Assembly (NCBI GenBank): GCA_035283685.1
Contig: DATETJ010000011.1
Coordinates: 184,461-248,460 of the forward strand
DNA: 64,000 nucleotides
Direction of reading: 5' to 3'
Origin: Candidatus Bathyarchaeia archaeon
GTDB lineage: Archaea; Thermoproteota; Bathyarchaeia; Bathyarchaeales; Bathyarchaeaceae
Part shown: positions 27,037 through 36,478 of the stretch, in pieces
Layout of the letters: each line of letters starts with the position of its first letter
Numbering within the stretch: the first letter of the stretch is position 1
Notes under the pieces: model-generated
Databases searched by the model: none
Told to the model about the DNA's origin: nothing
What the model saw: only the letters and a program-made list of their open reading frames with translations
Position numbers and translations under genes: made by a program

Positions 27037-28197
27037 ATGGATGTGAACGCATTGAAACTCTACGAGTATGAAGCAAAACAGATAGCTGCAAAGTATGGTT
27101 TGCCAACGCCTCGAGGCTTCTTAGCCAAGACTACAAAAGAAGCCCGTGAATTCGCATCTCTCATAAATGCGCCTGTCGCAATCAAGTCTCAGATTCTTGT
27201 AGCTGGCCGAGCCAAGGCTGGCGGAATACTGTTTGCTGATTCTCCTGCTGACGCTGAGAAGGCTGCTGCGCAGCTTCTGGGCAAGGAAATCAAAGGAGTA
27301 AAAGTTCAAAGCGTGTGGGTTGAAGAGAAAGTCGCGATTAAAAGAGAGTTGTACTTCAGCTTCACCGTGGATCGATCTGACCGCAGTTACGTGGCTGTCG
27401 CGTCTGGCGAAGGCGGCGTCGACATAGAACAGTTGGCAAAAACCTCGCCTGAGAAGATTGTGAAGGTTACAGTTGATCCTGTGTATGGGTTTCGTCCTCA
27501 CCATGCTAGACACGTCGCTAAAAAGTTGGGTTACGCTGGAGACCAGATGGTTGAAATTGCTTCAATTTTCCTAAAGCATTACAGGGCTGCAATGGACTTC
27601 GACGCCGAGCTAGCTGAAATGAACCCGCTGGTTGAGACTGCTGAAGGCAAGTTTGTGGCTGCTGACACGCGACTCATCATCGATGACAACGCCTTGTATA
27701 GACATCCGGAGTTTAAGAGCCGCCTCATGGAAGAGGCAGAGCTGACGCCGCAGGAGCTGGCGGCTCAAAAAAGTGGTTTAGCATATGTTAAACTCGATGG
27801 AGACGTTGGCATAATCGGCAACGGCGCTGGACTAGTTATGGCTACGTTAGATGTTATTCAACTGTATGGTGGAAAGCCAGCGAATTTCCTAGACGTTGGA
27901 GGTGGAGCCTCAGCTGACATGATGGCTGTTGCTCTAGATATCGTGCTGTCCGACCCAAACGTGAAAGCCGTGTTCATCAACATTCTGGGCGGCATAACGC
28001 GTTGTGATGAAGTGGCTAACGGCGTTCTTGAGGCTCAAAAGCGAGTTGGCTTGACTAAGCCAATGGTGATTCGCCTTGTGGGGACAAACGAGGAGGAAGG
28101 AAGGCGCATACTTATCGATGCGGGCATTCATGTTTTAGATAGTATGGAAGAAGCCTCGCAGAAGACAGTTGAAATCAGCAAGAGCGGAGGCGTGTAG
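27037..28197 (+). CDS. sucC: Succinyl-CoA synthetase beta subunit
   Basis: 386 residues. N-terminal ATP-grasp domain (LYEYEAKQIAAKYGLPTPRG) and C-terminal flavodoxin-like ligase domain with FLDVGGGASADMM and FINILGGITRCDEVA, both characteristic of SucC. Converts succinate and CoA to succinyl-CoA in either direction of a partial TCA cycle. The stop lies six bases before the sucD ATG. Confidence 0.95.
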   Translation: MDVNALKLYEYEAKQIAAKYGLPTPRGFLAKTTKEAREFASLINAPVAIKSQILVAGRAKAGGILFADSPADAEKAAAQLLGKEIKGVKVQSVWVEEKVAIKRELYFSFTVDRSDRSYVAVASGEGGVDIEQLAKTSPEKIVKVTVDPVYGFRPHHARHVAKKLGYAGDQMVEIASIFLKHYRAAMDFDAELAEMNPLVETAEGKFVAADTRLIIDDNALYRHPEFKSRLMEEAELTPQELAAQKSGLAYVKLDGDVGIIGNGAGLVMATLDVIQLYGGKPANFLDVGGGASADMMAVALDIVLSDPNVKAVFINILGGITRCDEVANGVLEAQKRVGLTKPMVIRLVGTNEEEGRRILIDAGIHVLDSMEEASQKTVEISKSGGV

Positions 28198-28203
28198 CAC
28201 ACT

Positions 28204-29076
28204 ATGGGAGTCTTCGTCAACAAGGCAACCAGAGCCATTGTTCAAGGAGTTACAGGCTCGCAGGGCAGCTTTCACACACGGCTGATGCTTGAATATGGCA
28301 CGCAGATTGTGGCAGGTGTGACGCCGGGTAAAGGCGGAGCCAGAGTTCACAGTGTACCTGTATACGACACGGTTCGGGAGGCAAAGGATGGACGTGGCGC
28401 TGATGCTTCAATTATCTTTGTTCCTGCGCCTTTTGCTGCCGATGCGGCTTTTGAGGCTTTAGACGCTGGCTTGAAAACTATCGTGATTATTACCGAGCAT
28501 ATTCCTGTTCGAGACGCTGTCCTTGTGATGCACCGTGCTAAGCAGGAAGGCGCTGTTATTATTGGTCCAAACACTCCGGGCGTCCTCACAGTAGGCGAGT
28601 GCAAGCTGGGGATCATGCCGGCACATGTATTCAAGCAGGGGAGTGTAGGCTTGGCGTCTCGCAGTGGTACATTAACGTACGAAATAGCTGCGGGTCTAAG
28701 CGTTCGAGGCTTAGGTCAATCTACATGCATTGGGTTGGGCGGCGACCCAATTGTTGGATTGAGCTTCATTGACGTCTTAAAGGAATTTGAGCGAGATGAG
28801 CAAACGAAAGCTGTGGCGTTAATCGGCGAAATAGGCGGCAGCTTCGAGGAGCTAGCAGCTGAATACATTGCGACCGAAGGTTACTCTAAACCTGTTGTAG
28901 GCTTTGTAGCTGGGCGAACAGCGCCGCCGGGCAAACGCATGGGACACGCAGGCGCAATCATCATGGGCAGCAGTGGAACTGCAGCCAGCAAGATCGAAGC
29001 ATTCAGAAAAGCAGGCGTTCCCGTTGCTGACAAACCTGGAGACGTCGCCAGGCTGTTGGCTGAAAGGCTGGGCTGA
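28204..29076 (+). CDS. sucD: Succinyl-CoA synthetase alpha subunit
   Basis: 290 residues. CoA-binding Rossmann domain ([20 protein letters not shown]) and the active-site histidine in [11 protein letters not shown], which is phosphorylated during catalysis. Forms the heterotetramer with SucC. Together with the preceding Lrp gene it makes a three-gene unit. Confidence 0.95.
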   Translation: MGVFVNKATRAIVQGVTGSQGSFHTRLMLEYGTQIVAGVTPGKGGARVHSVPVYDTVREAKDGRGADASIIFVPAPFAADAAFEALDAGLKTIVIITEHIPVRDAVLVMHRAKQEGAVIIGPNTPGVLTVGECKLGIMPAHVFKQGSVGLASRSGTLTYEIAAGLSVRGLGQSTCIGLGGDPIVGLSFIDVLKEFERDEQTKAVALIGEIGGSFEELAAEYIATEGYSKPVVGFVAGRTAPPGKRMGHAGAIIMGSSGTAASKIEAFRKAGVPVADKPGDVARLLAERLG

Positions 29077-29128
29077 TTAGCGTACGTAACTGAGTCTTGG
29101 AGTAGACAGAAGCGTTGCGACAGGAAAC

Positions 29129-30361
29129 CTAGTTGGTCCAGTCTAGAAGTCTCTTTTCTCCTTCGAGTTGCCTGATATCCGTAACGTCCTGCGTAATCTC
29201 CATGGTTCCAAGGTACTTACCGTCCTTATTGCGTACAGCAAAGTATCGAATATGAATCATTCGACCTTTCATGTTGATCCAGAATTCTGCAACGTCTTTT
29301 CTGCCGCTTTTGAAGCTGTCAAGAATTCGATTTACTATGTTGACGCTTTGCTGAGGGTGACACTGTTGAACCTTTCTGCCAATCACGGCCTTGGTACGTA
29401 GGAATACTTCAGACTTGTTGAAGAACCTCACAGTGTCCTCTGCGTCGACAAACGTTATGTCCACGGGAAGCGTTTTGAGAAGGGCTTCGATTCCAGCTTG
29501 AGGAAGTGTCCCAGTTTCAAGATTCAGAATTCCGTCAAGGACAACCAAGGCTTCTGTCATCGGTTTCTCAGGCTCTGCGACCTTTGAAACAGCGATCAAT
29601 TGCTTCGGCGTGAAACGTGGATAGCCCACTGCGCCGAATTCTCTGCGAGCTTCCTTCCATTCTTCGTCTGTCACAACGCGAAGAGCCGTTGGAAAGAGTA
29701 TGTTGTTCTCCTTGAAAAGGTGGCTTCCAAGCACAGTGATTATGGTTTCGGCTGATTCGGCAAGCTGCTTCCTGAAGTCTTCGAAGTCCATACTGGCGTA
29801 GCCCTGAATCAGGTTGTTGAATCGTTTCTTAGCCTCTCGAAGCTTGTTGTGTTCCATCCACATGATCGCTGGAGGCTCAGAGACGCCATGTTTCTCTAAG
29901 ATCGGGAACAGCACGTTTTCCTCGCGTTTATAGTGTTTTTCAGCGTCCAAGAAGTCGTCGGCGATGCCTTTTAACTGACCTATTTCCTCGCTGACCTCTG
30001 CGAAGCTTGACCCCTGCGCAACTCTGCCCACTATGCTTTTGAGTTTCTCTAGGTGCTGTTGGAGGACTTTGTGTTCTTCCATGAGTATGTTGATCGAATA
30101 TTCAGCCGGAGGAGGTGTCTTCGGCTTTTGGGCTTCCAACTGCTCTTGAAAAACCGCCAGATGAACGTCGCACATGCTGAGGATTTCCTCGCGTGGCATG
30201 CCCTCTTCCACTAGTTCCTGTTCAATCTTTGCTATCTCTTCAGGGGTCGTGCTCTCTAAAACCTGTTTGAACTTCACTTTGAGTTCAGCTGGCGATTTTC
30301 CAGCGTGTAACTGAACGATTATTTCTTTTAGCATCTTTTTCTTCTGAGCCGGATCCATCAA
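29129..30361 (-). CDS. DUF438 / hemerythrin / PAS domain protein
   Basis: 410 residues in three parts: an N-terminal DUF438 helical domain ([18 protein letters not shown]), a central hemerythrin-like HHE domain with metal ligands in [28 protein letters not shown] and [12 protein letters not shown], and a C-terminal PAS domain ([16 protein letters not shown] ... [21 protein letters not shown]). Likely a cytoplasmic sensor of O2, NO or redox state through a di-iron site. It sits among oxidative-stress genes (DsrE-like, rubrerythrin, ferritin-like). Ligand not known. Confidence 0.88.
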   Translation of the reverse strand: MMDPAQKKKMLKEIIVQLHAGKSPAELKVKFKQVLESTTPEEIAKIEQELVEEGMPREEILSMCDVHLAVFQEQLEAQKPKTPPPAEYSINILMEEHKVLQQHLEKLKSIVGRVAQGSSFAEVSEEIGQLKGIADDFLDAEKHYKREENVLFPILEKHGVSEPPAIMWMEHNKLREAKKRFNNLIQGYASMDFEDFRKQLAESAETIITVLGSHLFKENNILFPTALRVVTDEEWKEARREFGAVGYPRFTPKQLIAVSKVAEPEKPMTEALVVLDGILNLETGTLPQAGIEALLKTLPVDITFVDAEDTVRFFNKSEVFLRTKAVIGRKVQQCHPQQSVNIVNRILDSFKSGRKDVAEFWINMKGRMIHIRYFAVRNKDGKYLGTMEITQDVTDIRQLEGEKRLLDWTN

Positions 30362-30376
30362 ATTCTTTCACCAGAC

Positions 30377-30736
30377 CTAGAAAGACAATACCTTTTGGCT
30401 TTGTTTAATCCATTGGACAAGATTGCCCACGGTTGTGCCAACTCGTACGCCGGGTACGAGTTCGTCTTGGCTTAGTCCCCTAGCGTTAATGCACGTGCGA
30501 CACGCAACTACTTCTGCTCCTTGCTCGATTAATTCCTTCATCATCTTTTCAAGATTGTAGTAGCCCTCAGGCGGTTTTTGTCCTTTCTTGGCTGTGCTAA
30601 CAGCGTCTCCGATGAGGAAGAGGTTAACCTTCATTTTGTCTGTACCAGTCATCAACGCTTTGGCCAATCTGAAAGCGTTCCAGGTTTTTTCATCTCCGTA
30701 GGGAGCTGCGTTCAAAATCATTGTTAATGTTTCCAA
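30377..30736 (-). CDS. DsrE/DsrF-like sulfur-relay family protein
   Basis: 119 residues with the DsrE fold: LTMILNAAPYGDEKTWNAFRL, LFLIGDAVSTAKKGQ and a single conserved cysteine pair region VVACRTCINARGL. Homologues bind or transfer sulfane sulfur. It is transcribed just upstream of the DUF438-PAS gene (15 bases), so the two are probably one operon. Confidence 0.85.
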   Translation of the reverse strand: METLTMILNAAPYGDEKTWNAFRLAKALMTGTDKMKVNLFLIGDAVSTAKKGQKPPEGYYNLEKMMKELIEQGAEVVACRTCINARGLSQDELVPGVRVGTTVGNLVQWIKQSQKVLSF

Positions 30737-30872
30737 ACTTGCACCTCAGTCATCACTATTAGGATGGGAGTTCTATGGATTCCAACAATCTGCTTAATTC
30801 GCTTTCGGTGGTTGTGACAATAAGCTTATTGGAAAATTCGAGCAAGAAATAATGTCATATGAGGTGGCAAGT

Positions 30873-31376
30873 GTGAGAAAAATGACAGAGGACAACTTGA
30901 AGACCGCGTTTGCTGGTGAAAGTCAGGCACACATGCGCTATTTGATATTCGCTAAGAGAGCTGAAGCTGAAGGATTCCACAATGTTGCCCGGATGTTCAT
31001 AGCCATATCGTATGCGGAGCAGGTGCATGCTTCAAACCATTTCAATGCCCTCGGCTTGTTGCGAGGATCAACTGATAATCTTCAGATGGCTATTGAAGGC
31101 GAAACTTACGAGGTGAACGAGATGTATCCAGCGTTCAATGCTGTGGCTCAGCTGCAGGAGGAGAAAGGCGCTGTGCAAACCATCAACTTTGCGTTGCAAG
31201 CTGAGAAGATTCACGCCAGTATGTATGAGAAGGCTAAACAGGCAGTGGAAATGAGCAAGGATATTCAGCTTGGCTCAGTGTACATATGCGATGTCTGCGG
31301 CTACACGGTTGAAGGCGAAGCGCCTGACAGATGTCCTGTATGCGGCGCATCTGGAGAGAAGTTCAAGAAGTTCTAG
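30873..31376 (+). CDS. Rubrerythrin
   Basis: Non-heme peroxidase of anaerobes that reduces H2O2. A di-iron four-helix bundle (FAGESQAHMRYLIFA, SYAEQVHASNHF, EKIHASMYEKA) is followed by a C-terminal rubredoxin knuckle with CDVCGY and CPVCGA. I start at the GTG at 30873, giving the usual VRKMTEDNL, because GAGGTGG lies just upstream (30862-30868). An ATG at 30852 is in frame but has no such site. Confidence 0.92.
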   Translation: MRKMTEDNLKTAFAGESQAHMRYLIFAKRAEAEGFHNVARMFIAISYAEQVHASNHFNALGLLRGSTDNLQMAIEGETYEVNEMYPAFNAVAQLQEEKGAVQTINFALQAEKIHASMYEKAKQAVEMSKDIQLGSVYICDVCGYTVEGEAPDRCPVCGASGEKFKKF

Positions 31377-31451
31377 GATTGGGAGGGAGCAGTTGGGATA
31401 AATCATAAATAATGTGCTAGGAGATAACAAGGGGTTCGTGAGGAATCTGCA

Positions 31452-31898
31452 ATGAGCATATTGTTGAAGAAGGCTGATAGGGAGAAGATCATCAAGGCTT
31501 TGAACTTTGACATTGGACTTGAAATCGGCGCAATCGTGCAGTACATTATGCACGAAGTCATGGCAGAAGGCATGGAAAGTCCCGCGATCATGGAGAAGTT
31601 TGAAAGCATCGCTAAAGACGAAATGAAGCATCTAGAGCGCTTAGCTCAACGAGTGAATTATCTCGGAGGAATCCCAAACACTAAACCTGCGCCCGTCAAA
31701 GTGGGTGGTGCACTCAAGAAGATGGTTCAAGACGACTTGGACGGCGAGTACACGGCAATCAAAACCTACAAGCAGCATGTCCAAATGTGCGCGGACATCG
31801 GAGACACAACATCAAGGCTGATGCTGGAAGAAATTCTGTCCGATGAAGAGGGACATGCAGACACGTGGGAAACAGTTCTTCAAAAGACAGTTAAGTAG
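31452..31898 (+). CDS. Ferritin-like di-iron protein (bacterioferritin/Dps-like)
   Basis: 148 residues of four-helix bundle type. Iron-ligand pairs are visible in EIGAIVQYIMHEVMAEG, AKDEMKHLERLAQRV, DDLDGEYTAIKTY and LSDEEGHADTWE. Probably oxidises and stores iron, or detoxifies peroxide. It follows rubrerythrin by 75 bases on the same strand, consistent with joint oxidative-stress control, although a separate leader is present. Confidence 0.88.
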   Translation: MSILLKKADREKIIKALNFDIGLEIGAIVQYIMHEVMAEGMESPAIMEKFESIAKDEMKHLERLAQRVNYLGGIPNTKPAPVKVGGALKKMVQDDLDGEYTAIKTYKQHVQMCADIGDTTSRLMLEEILSDEEGHADTWETVLQKTVK

Positions 31899-31975
31899 GA
31901 ACACAAAATCGCCTTTCTGTCTCCATTTTTTCTCTAAATCGCCTGATAGATCACTTTCTCGACTGAATGAGTAGC

Positions 31976-32031
31976 TTTTATATAGCCTCAAAATGAGTGT
32001 ATAGCGCTTCAGCCAACAGATTCGAAGAGGT
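31976..32031 (+). promoter_or_regulatory. TATA box and Shine-Dalgarno of the HtrA-like gene
   Basis: TTTTATATA (31976-31984) and GAGGT (32027-32031) frame a leader of about 30 bases. GAGGT lies seven bases before the ATG at 32039, which decides the start. Confidence 0.65.
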
Positions 32032-32038
32032 TTGGAAA

Positions 32039-32971
32039 ATGTCGTTTGATGAATCCGCCGTTCTTGAGGTCATAGAAAAGGTGAGCAAGAGCGTAGTTAA
32101 CATCAACACGGTTCGCTTGCTTCAAGACTTCTACTATCAGGTTCTTCCGATTCAGGGAATGGGGTCAGGAGTGATATTTGACCCTAAAGGCTATGTTTTG
32201 ACCAACAACCACGTCGTTGAAGGCGCGGAGAAGATCGACGTAACATTGCCTTTGTCTGGAGTTCTACGAGGCAAGAGAGTTGGAGCATGCGTCAGTGACG
32301 ACGTCGCAATCATAAAGGTTGACGCCAAAGACCTTCCCTCGGCGGAGCTAGGCAACTCCGATGAACTGCGAGTTGGACAGACTGTGTTCGCCATTGGCAA
32401 CCCGTTTGGATTGCAGGGAGCGCCCACAGTCACTAAGGGCGTGATAAGCGCAGTAAAACGATCAATCAGATCTGAGAGAGGCCTTTTCGAGGACTTGGTT
32501 CAAACGGATGCTTCAATTAATCCTGGCAATAGTGGCGGACCGCTTGTGGATGTCAAGGGCAGGGTTGTGGCACTCAACACGGCGATTGTGCCTTTTGCGC
32601 AGGGAATCGGTTTCGCCATACCAGTTAATCATGCTAAGCGCTGTGCAGAGGAGATTATGACTCATGGCAAGGTGATGCGTCCTTGGCTTGGCGTTAGCGG
32701 GTTAACCGTTACTCCAGAGATTGCTTCTTACTATAACTTGGCAGCGGATAGGGGCGCGCTTGTAATCGAGGTTTGGTCTGGCAGTCCAGCGGGTGAAGCT
32801 GGAATGGAAAAGGGCGATATTATCGTTGGTTTCGGTGACAAAGCCATAAACAGCGTTGATGAGTTGGTCAAGGAAGTTCAGAAAAGGAAGATTGGCGAGA
32901 AAGCCCGAGTGCTGTTGATCCGTGAAGGTGGAAGATCAATCGTAGAAGTGACTTTAGGGACTACGCCGTAG
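32039..32971 (+). CDS. HtrA/Deg-type serine protease with PDZ domain
   Basis: About 310 residues. The trypsin-like triad is visible as His in LTNNHVVEG, Asp in SDDVAIIKVD and Ser in NPGNSGGPLVD, followed by one PDZ domain (SGSPAGEAGMEKGDIIVGF). Starting at 32039 leaves no signal peptide or membrane anchor, so it appears cytoplasmic, unlike bacterial DegP. It probably handles damaged proteins, in keeping with the stress genes upstream. A GTG at 31997 would add 14 residues but lies too close to the TATA box. Confidence 0.92.
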   Translation: MSFDESAVLEVIEKVSKSVVNINTVRLLQDFYYQVLPIQGMGSGVIFDPKGYVLTNNHVVEGAEKIDVTLPLSGVLRGKRVGACVSDDVAIIKVDAKDLPSAELGNSDELRVGQTVFAIGNPFGLQGAPTVTKGVISAVKRSIRSERGLFEDLVQTDASINPGNSGGPLVDVKGRVVALNTAIVPFAQGIGFAIPVNHAKRCAEEIMTHGKVMRPWLGVSGLTVTPEIASYYNLAADRGALVIEVWSGSPAGEAGMEKGDIIVGFGDKAINSVDELVKEVQKRKIGEKARVLLIREGGRSIVEVTLGTTP

Positions 32972-33103
32972 AACGGTCGATTGCCAGGGCTATTTTGGTT
33001 TTCCTCTAAGGATTCGTTTCTTGGGCAACCGGGGTTTCTTCACGCGTTCTTGTTCTTTGACTGACATGGGCTTGGGATTCACCTAAAAGATGGTTAGTTG
33101 GGA

Positions 33104-33154
33104 AACGATTTAAAGTCGCCGCTTGCTGTATTTGACTCAAACCAAAGCGGTGGT
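33104..33154 (+). promoter_or_regulatory. TATA-like box and Shine-Dalgarno of trxB
   Basis: ATTTAAAG (about 33104-33112) and GGTGGT (33149-33154). The GGTGGT is seven bases before the TTG at 33162 and selects that start over the upstream TTG at 33123, which lies within 15 bases of the TATA box. Confidence 0.5.
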
Positions 33155-33161
33155 ACAAAGA

Positions 33162-34079
33162 TTGCATGACGTAATCATTATCGGTTCAGGGCCAGCTGGA
33201 TTGACAGCAGCCATCTACGCTACCAGAGCGAAGCTGGACACGCTTGTGATTGGCGGCATGGCGTGGGGCGGTCAGCTAATGCTCACGAGCATGGTTGAGA
33301 ATTTTCCCGGCTTTCCAGATGGGATACTTGGACCTGAACTGATGGCTCTGATGCGCCGGCAGGCTGAGAGAATGGACGTTGAAATTCTCTTTCAGGATGT
33401 GACTTCTGTTGATTTTTCCCGTCGACCTTTTCAAGTCAATGTTAGTGACAAGAGCTACGAGGCGAAAGCAGTCATCGTGGCCACAGGAGCAACTGCTAGG
33501 TCGTTGGGTTTGCGCTCTGAGATGAGATTAATAGGACGAGGTGTTTCCTACTGTGCTACTTGTGATGCACCTTTTTTCCGAGATAGAAAAGTTGTTGTAG
33601 TAGGCGGTGGAGATACAGCACTGGACGAAGCCTTAGCCTTAACCACCTATGCCCGAGAAGTCACGGTTGTACACAGAAGAGATAAGCTAAGAGCCTGCAA
33701 ACTGCTGCAAGAACGCGTTTTCGCTGTCAACAAGGTCAACTTCATATGGAATAGCGTGGTTGAAGACATATTAGGCGAAGCCAAGGTCGAAGCAGTCAAA
33801 CTAAAAAATGTTCAGACAGGTGAAGTGACAACGTTGCCCACAGACGCAGTTTTCGTCGCAATAGGCTACAAGCCCAACACTGATGTGTTTAAGGGGCAAA
33901 TCCAGCTTGACGACTATGGTTACGTAATTGTACATGATGAGACAAGGACTAGTGTGGACTGCGTTTTCGCAGCGGGAGACGACCAAGACTTTCGGTACAA
34001 GCAGGCCATCACATCTGCTGGCTCAGGCGCAAAAGCAGCGTTGGATGCCGTTCGATACCTGCAGGAAAACCCGCTTTGA
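33162..34079 (+). CDS. trxB: Thioredoxin reductase-like flavoprotein
   Basis: About 305 residues. N-terminal FAD motif VIIIGSGPAGLTAAIYA follows the start directly. The redox-active pair is CATCDAPFF (the usual G after D is A), NADPH motifs are VVVVGGGDTALDEALAL and HRRDKLRA, and the C-terminal flavin motif is VFAAGDDQDF. It reduces thioredoxin or a similar disulfide carrier. The TTG at 33162 with GGTGGT upstream is preferred; the frame extends to 33123. It precedes the formate-dehydrogenase-like gene by 70 bases. Confidence 0.92.
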   Translation: MHDVIIIGSGPAGLTAAIYATRAKLDTLVIGGMAWGGQLMLTSMVENFPGFPDGILGPELMALMRRQAERMDVEILFQDVTSVDFSRRPFQVNVSDKSYEAKAVIVATGATARSLGLRSEMRLIGRGVSYCATCDAPFFRDRKVVVVGGGDTALDEALALTTYAREVTVVHRRDKLRACKLLQERVFAVNKVNFIWNSVVEDILGEAKVEAVKLKNVQTGEVTTLPTDAVFVAIGYKPNTDVFKGQIQLDDYGYVIVHDETRTSVDCVFAAGDDQDFRYKQAITSAGSGAKAALDAVRYLQENPL

Positions 34080-34149
34080 AAAAAGAGAGAAGATTATCGC
34101 TGCAAGCCGTGGTTAAATGCATCTCATGACCGTTGATTGAGGGTGAACT

Positions 34150-36096
34150 TTGGAAACCGTTGCCTCAATGTGCGCTTACTGCGGTTGCGGTTGCCGCCTT
34201 TTGTTCCAAGTTGAAAATGGACGAATTGTGAAGATTGTTCCTGATAAAACTGACAACCCAAGCGAGGGCATAGCCTGCGTCAAAGGCTTAACCTTACATG
34301 AGGCAGTAAGCGAAAACAAGGGAAGAATTCTCAAGCCTCTAATGAGGACAGACAAGGACAAGCCATTTGAAGAGGTCTCATGGGATGAAGCCTACCGTTT
34401 CATCTATGAGCGTACCCGAGACTTAGCTCCAAGCGAGGTTTTCATAAACGCGTCAGGCAAGATCACAAACGAAGATTGCTACGTAACACAGAAGTTTGCC
34501 CGAATCGCATACAAAACAAACAACATTGATGCCTGCTGCGCTCGACTCTGCCACGTCACAACCGTTGAAGGATTGGAGCATTGCTTCGGCAGTCGAGCAG
34601 CTTTCTCGAAAATGGACGATGTCTACAACTGCGACTGCCTTTTCATCATCGGTTCGAATCCAGCCTCAAACTACCCAGTGTTGCACAATCGTATCTTGAA
34701 GGCGCGACGCAAAGGATTAAAGGTTGTTTCAAGCCAAGCGGTCCACAACTTAACGGCGAAGTTTTCCGATGTCTCCATCCTCATTTATCCAGGCACGGAA
34801 CTGGTGCTACTTAACGGCATCATGAACGCGTTAATCCAACAAGGCGCATACGATAAGTCAGCGGAGAACCTCGAAGGCTTCGAGAGACTCAAAAAAGTTG
34901 CTGACTTCTACAACATCGATTTTGTCCGCTACACTTGCGGCGTGGAGCTAGAACAGCTCAGACAGCTAATCGGCTACATAGCAGAGGCTGAGTCATTAGG
35001 CATCATCCATGGCATGGGCTTGACGCAGCATGTTACTGGATCCGAGAACGTTCATGCACTGCTCAACCTCACGATTCTCAAGAACGCGCAGTTGCTTTCG
35101 TTGAGAGGCGAAATCAACGTCCAAGGCGTAGGTGACATGGGCTGCCTCCCTGACCGCTTGCCAACTGGACCGTTGGCAACTGCACATCAGTTGGCTGCCA
35201 AATGGAACACGGAAGTCCCCATTGGAAAAGGGAAAAGCATAGTCGAGGCTTTTCTCATTTCGCCCCCAAAAGCCACATTCATTTCTGGCATGAACACGGC
35301 ACAGTCTTTGCCCAATCTCAACGTGGTTCACCGCAATCTGCGCGACATGTTTGTAGTTGTTCTCGACCATTACTTCAACCTAACAACGAAGTTTGCTGAC
35401 GTGGTTTTGCCAACTCCCTTGTTGTTTGAACGACATGGAACAATAACAAACGGTGAACGACGAGTCCGGTTAGTTCGAAAGGTCGTTGACTCTTGCGGCA
35501 ACTGCAAATCCGAGTGGCAAATCTTCAAGGAATTATCAGCCTTCTTCGGCTGTGAAGTGCACTTCAATTATCCAGAGCCAGCTGACATTACAAAGGAAAT
35601 TGTTACAGTGGTTCCAGCCTATCAACAAGTTGACGTTGACAGCATCTATGCGGGCAGCGATGCGTGGCCTGAGAAACGCATGCTTTTCCAACGATTTGTG
35701 CCCGAACATTTCGAAGGCGTAGAAGACATTCGAAGCGACAAATACCCGCTGATACTGACTTCATTTCGGTCAACGCACCACTTCTTGACAGGTGAGATGA
35801 CTAATCAGGCTAAGACACTGATGAGCTTTCAAGAGGGACCGTACTGTTACGTGAGCCGCATGGACGCCGAACGATTGGGCATAGCAAACAGCGACGTGGT
35901 CGAGGCGTCAAGCAGTGTGGGCAGCATTCAATGCGAAGCGAGAATCGATGAAAACATACCTAAAGGTAGAGTTGGCATGCACTTCCATTTTGAACAACTG
36001 CTGGTCAACATGTTGTTTCCAACACAATTCGACGAGAACACGTTCACCCCGAACTACAAGATGACAGCTGTGAGAATAAGAAAGCTTCCAGCTTAA
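34150..36096 (+). CDS. fdhA: Formate-dehydrogenase-like molybdopterin oxidoreductase
   Basis: 648 residues. N-terminal [4Fe-4S] motif CAYCGCGCR with the fourth cysteine in GIACVKG, then the bis-MGD catalytic core. CARLCHVTTVEGL corresponds to the FDH active-site segment, with Cys where some enzymes have selenocysteine, and FERHGTITNGERRVRL is the C-terminal cofactor motif. No FdhB, hydrogenase or quinone partner is encoded nearby, so the electron acceptor is unknown and a different substrate is possible. TTG start with GGGTGA upstream. Confidence 0.85.
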   Translation: METVASMCAYCGCGCRLLFQVENGRIVKIVPDKTDNPSEGIACVKGLTLHEAVSENKGRILKPLMRTDKDKPFEEVSWDEAYRFIYERTRDLAPSEVFINASGKITNEDCYVTQKFARIAYKTNNIDACCARLCHVTTVEGLEHCFGSRAAFSKMDDVYNCDCLFIIGSNPASNYPVLHNRILKARRKGLKVVSSQAVHNLTAKFSDVSILIYPGTELVLLNGIMNALIQQGAYDKSAENLEGFERLKKVADFYNIDFVRYTCGVELEQLRQLIGYIAEAESLGIIHGMGLTQHVTGSENVHALLNLTILKNAQLLSLRGEINVQGVGDMGCLPDRLPTGPLATAHQLAAKWNTEVPIGKGKSIVEAFLISPPKATFISGMNTAQSLPNLNVVHRNLRDMFVVVLDHYFNLTTKFADVVLPTPLLFERHGTITNGERRVRLVRKVVDSCGNCKSEWQIFKELSAFFGCEVHFNYPEPADITKEIVTVVPAYQQVDVDSIYAGSDAWPEKRMLFQRFVPEHFEGVEDIRSDKYPLILTSFRSTHHFLTGEMTNQAKTLMSFQEGPYCYVSRMDAERLGIANSDVVEASSSVGSIQCEARIDENIPKGRVGMHFHFEQLLVNMLFPTQFDENTFTPNYKMTAVRIRKLPA

Positions 36097-36114
36097 CGAA
36101 GCCCACGTTAACTA

Positions 36115-36462
36115 TCACACAAGCTGTTTCAACACGGACGGATTATGAGAGCTGAAAAGCTTTTGCGCCTTTTTCACCTCTTCTGCAAAATCGAAGCTGC
36201 CCTTGAGCTTTTGCTTCACCTCAAGCCTCAAGTGAAGGGACTCGAGGATTTTTCTCTCAACAATCTCTGTCCCGTACCCAAGGACTTCCTTCAAGCCCTC
36301 ATCAAGAGATTTCGGATCCAATGCCGAGGAATCAAATCGAATGGTTGCCTTCTTTTCCAAATAAACAAGCACAGCATCGGAAATAGATGGACCGATGCTG
36401 TTCAAGCCGTCTTTTACAGCTTCAGTTAGAACTGTGCTGAACTTTGGTTGTCCTTTTTTCAA
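36115..36462 (-). CDS. Small archaeal protein next to KaiC-like ATPase
   Basis: 115 residues with no family I can name. Helical: STVLTEAVKDGLNSIGPSIS followed by a strand AVLVYLEKKATIRFDSS and helices LDEGLKEVLGYGTEIVERK. It lies 16 bases downstream of the KaiC-like gene on the same strand, so the two are almost certainly co-transcribed, suggesting a partner or regulator of that ATPase. Confidence 0.6.
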   Translation of the reverse strand: MKKGQPKFSTVLTEAVKDGLNSIGPSISDAVLVYLEKKATIRFDSSALDPKSLDEGLKEVLGYGTEIVERKILESLHLRLEVKQKLKGSFDFAEEVKKAQKLFSSHNPSVLKQLV

Positions 36463-36478
36463 GATATACCACTCAGTG

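Noticed and set aside
34540..34590. Selenocysteine in the formate-dehydrogenase-like protein
   Set aside because: The active-site codon is TGC (Cys), with no in-frame TGA.
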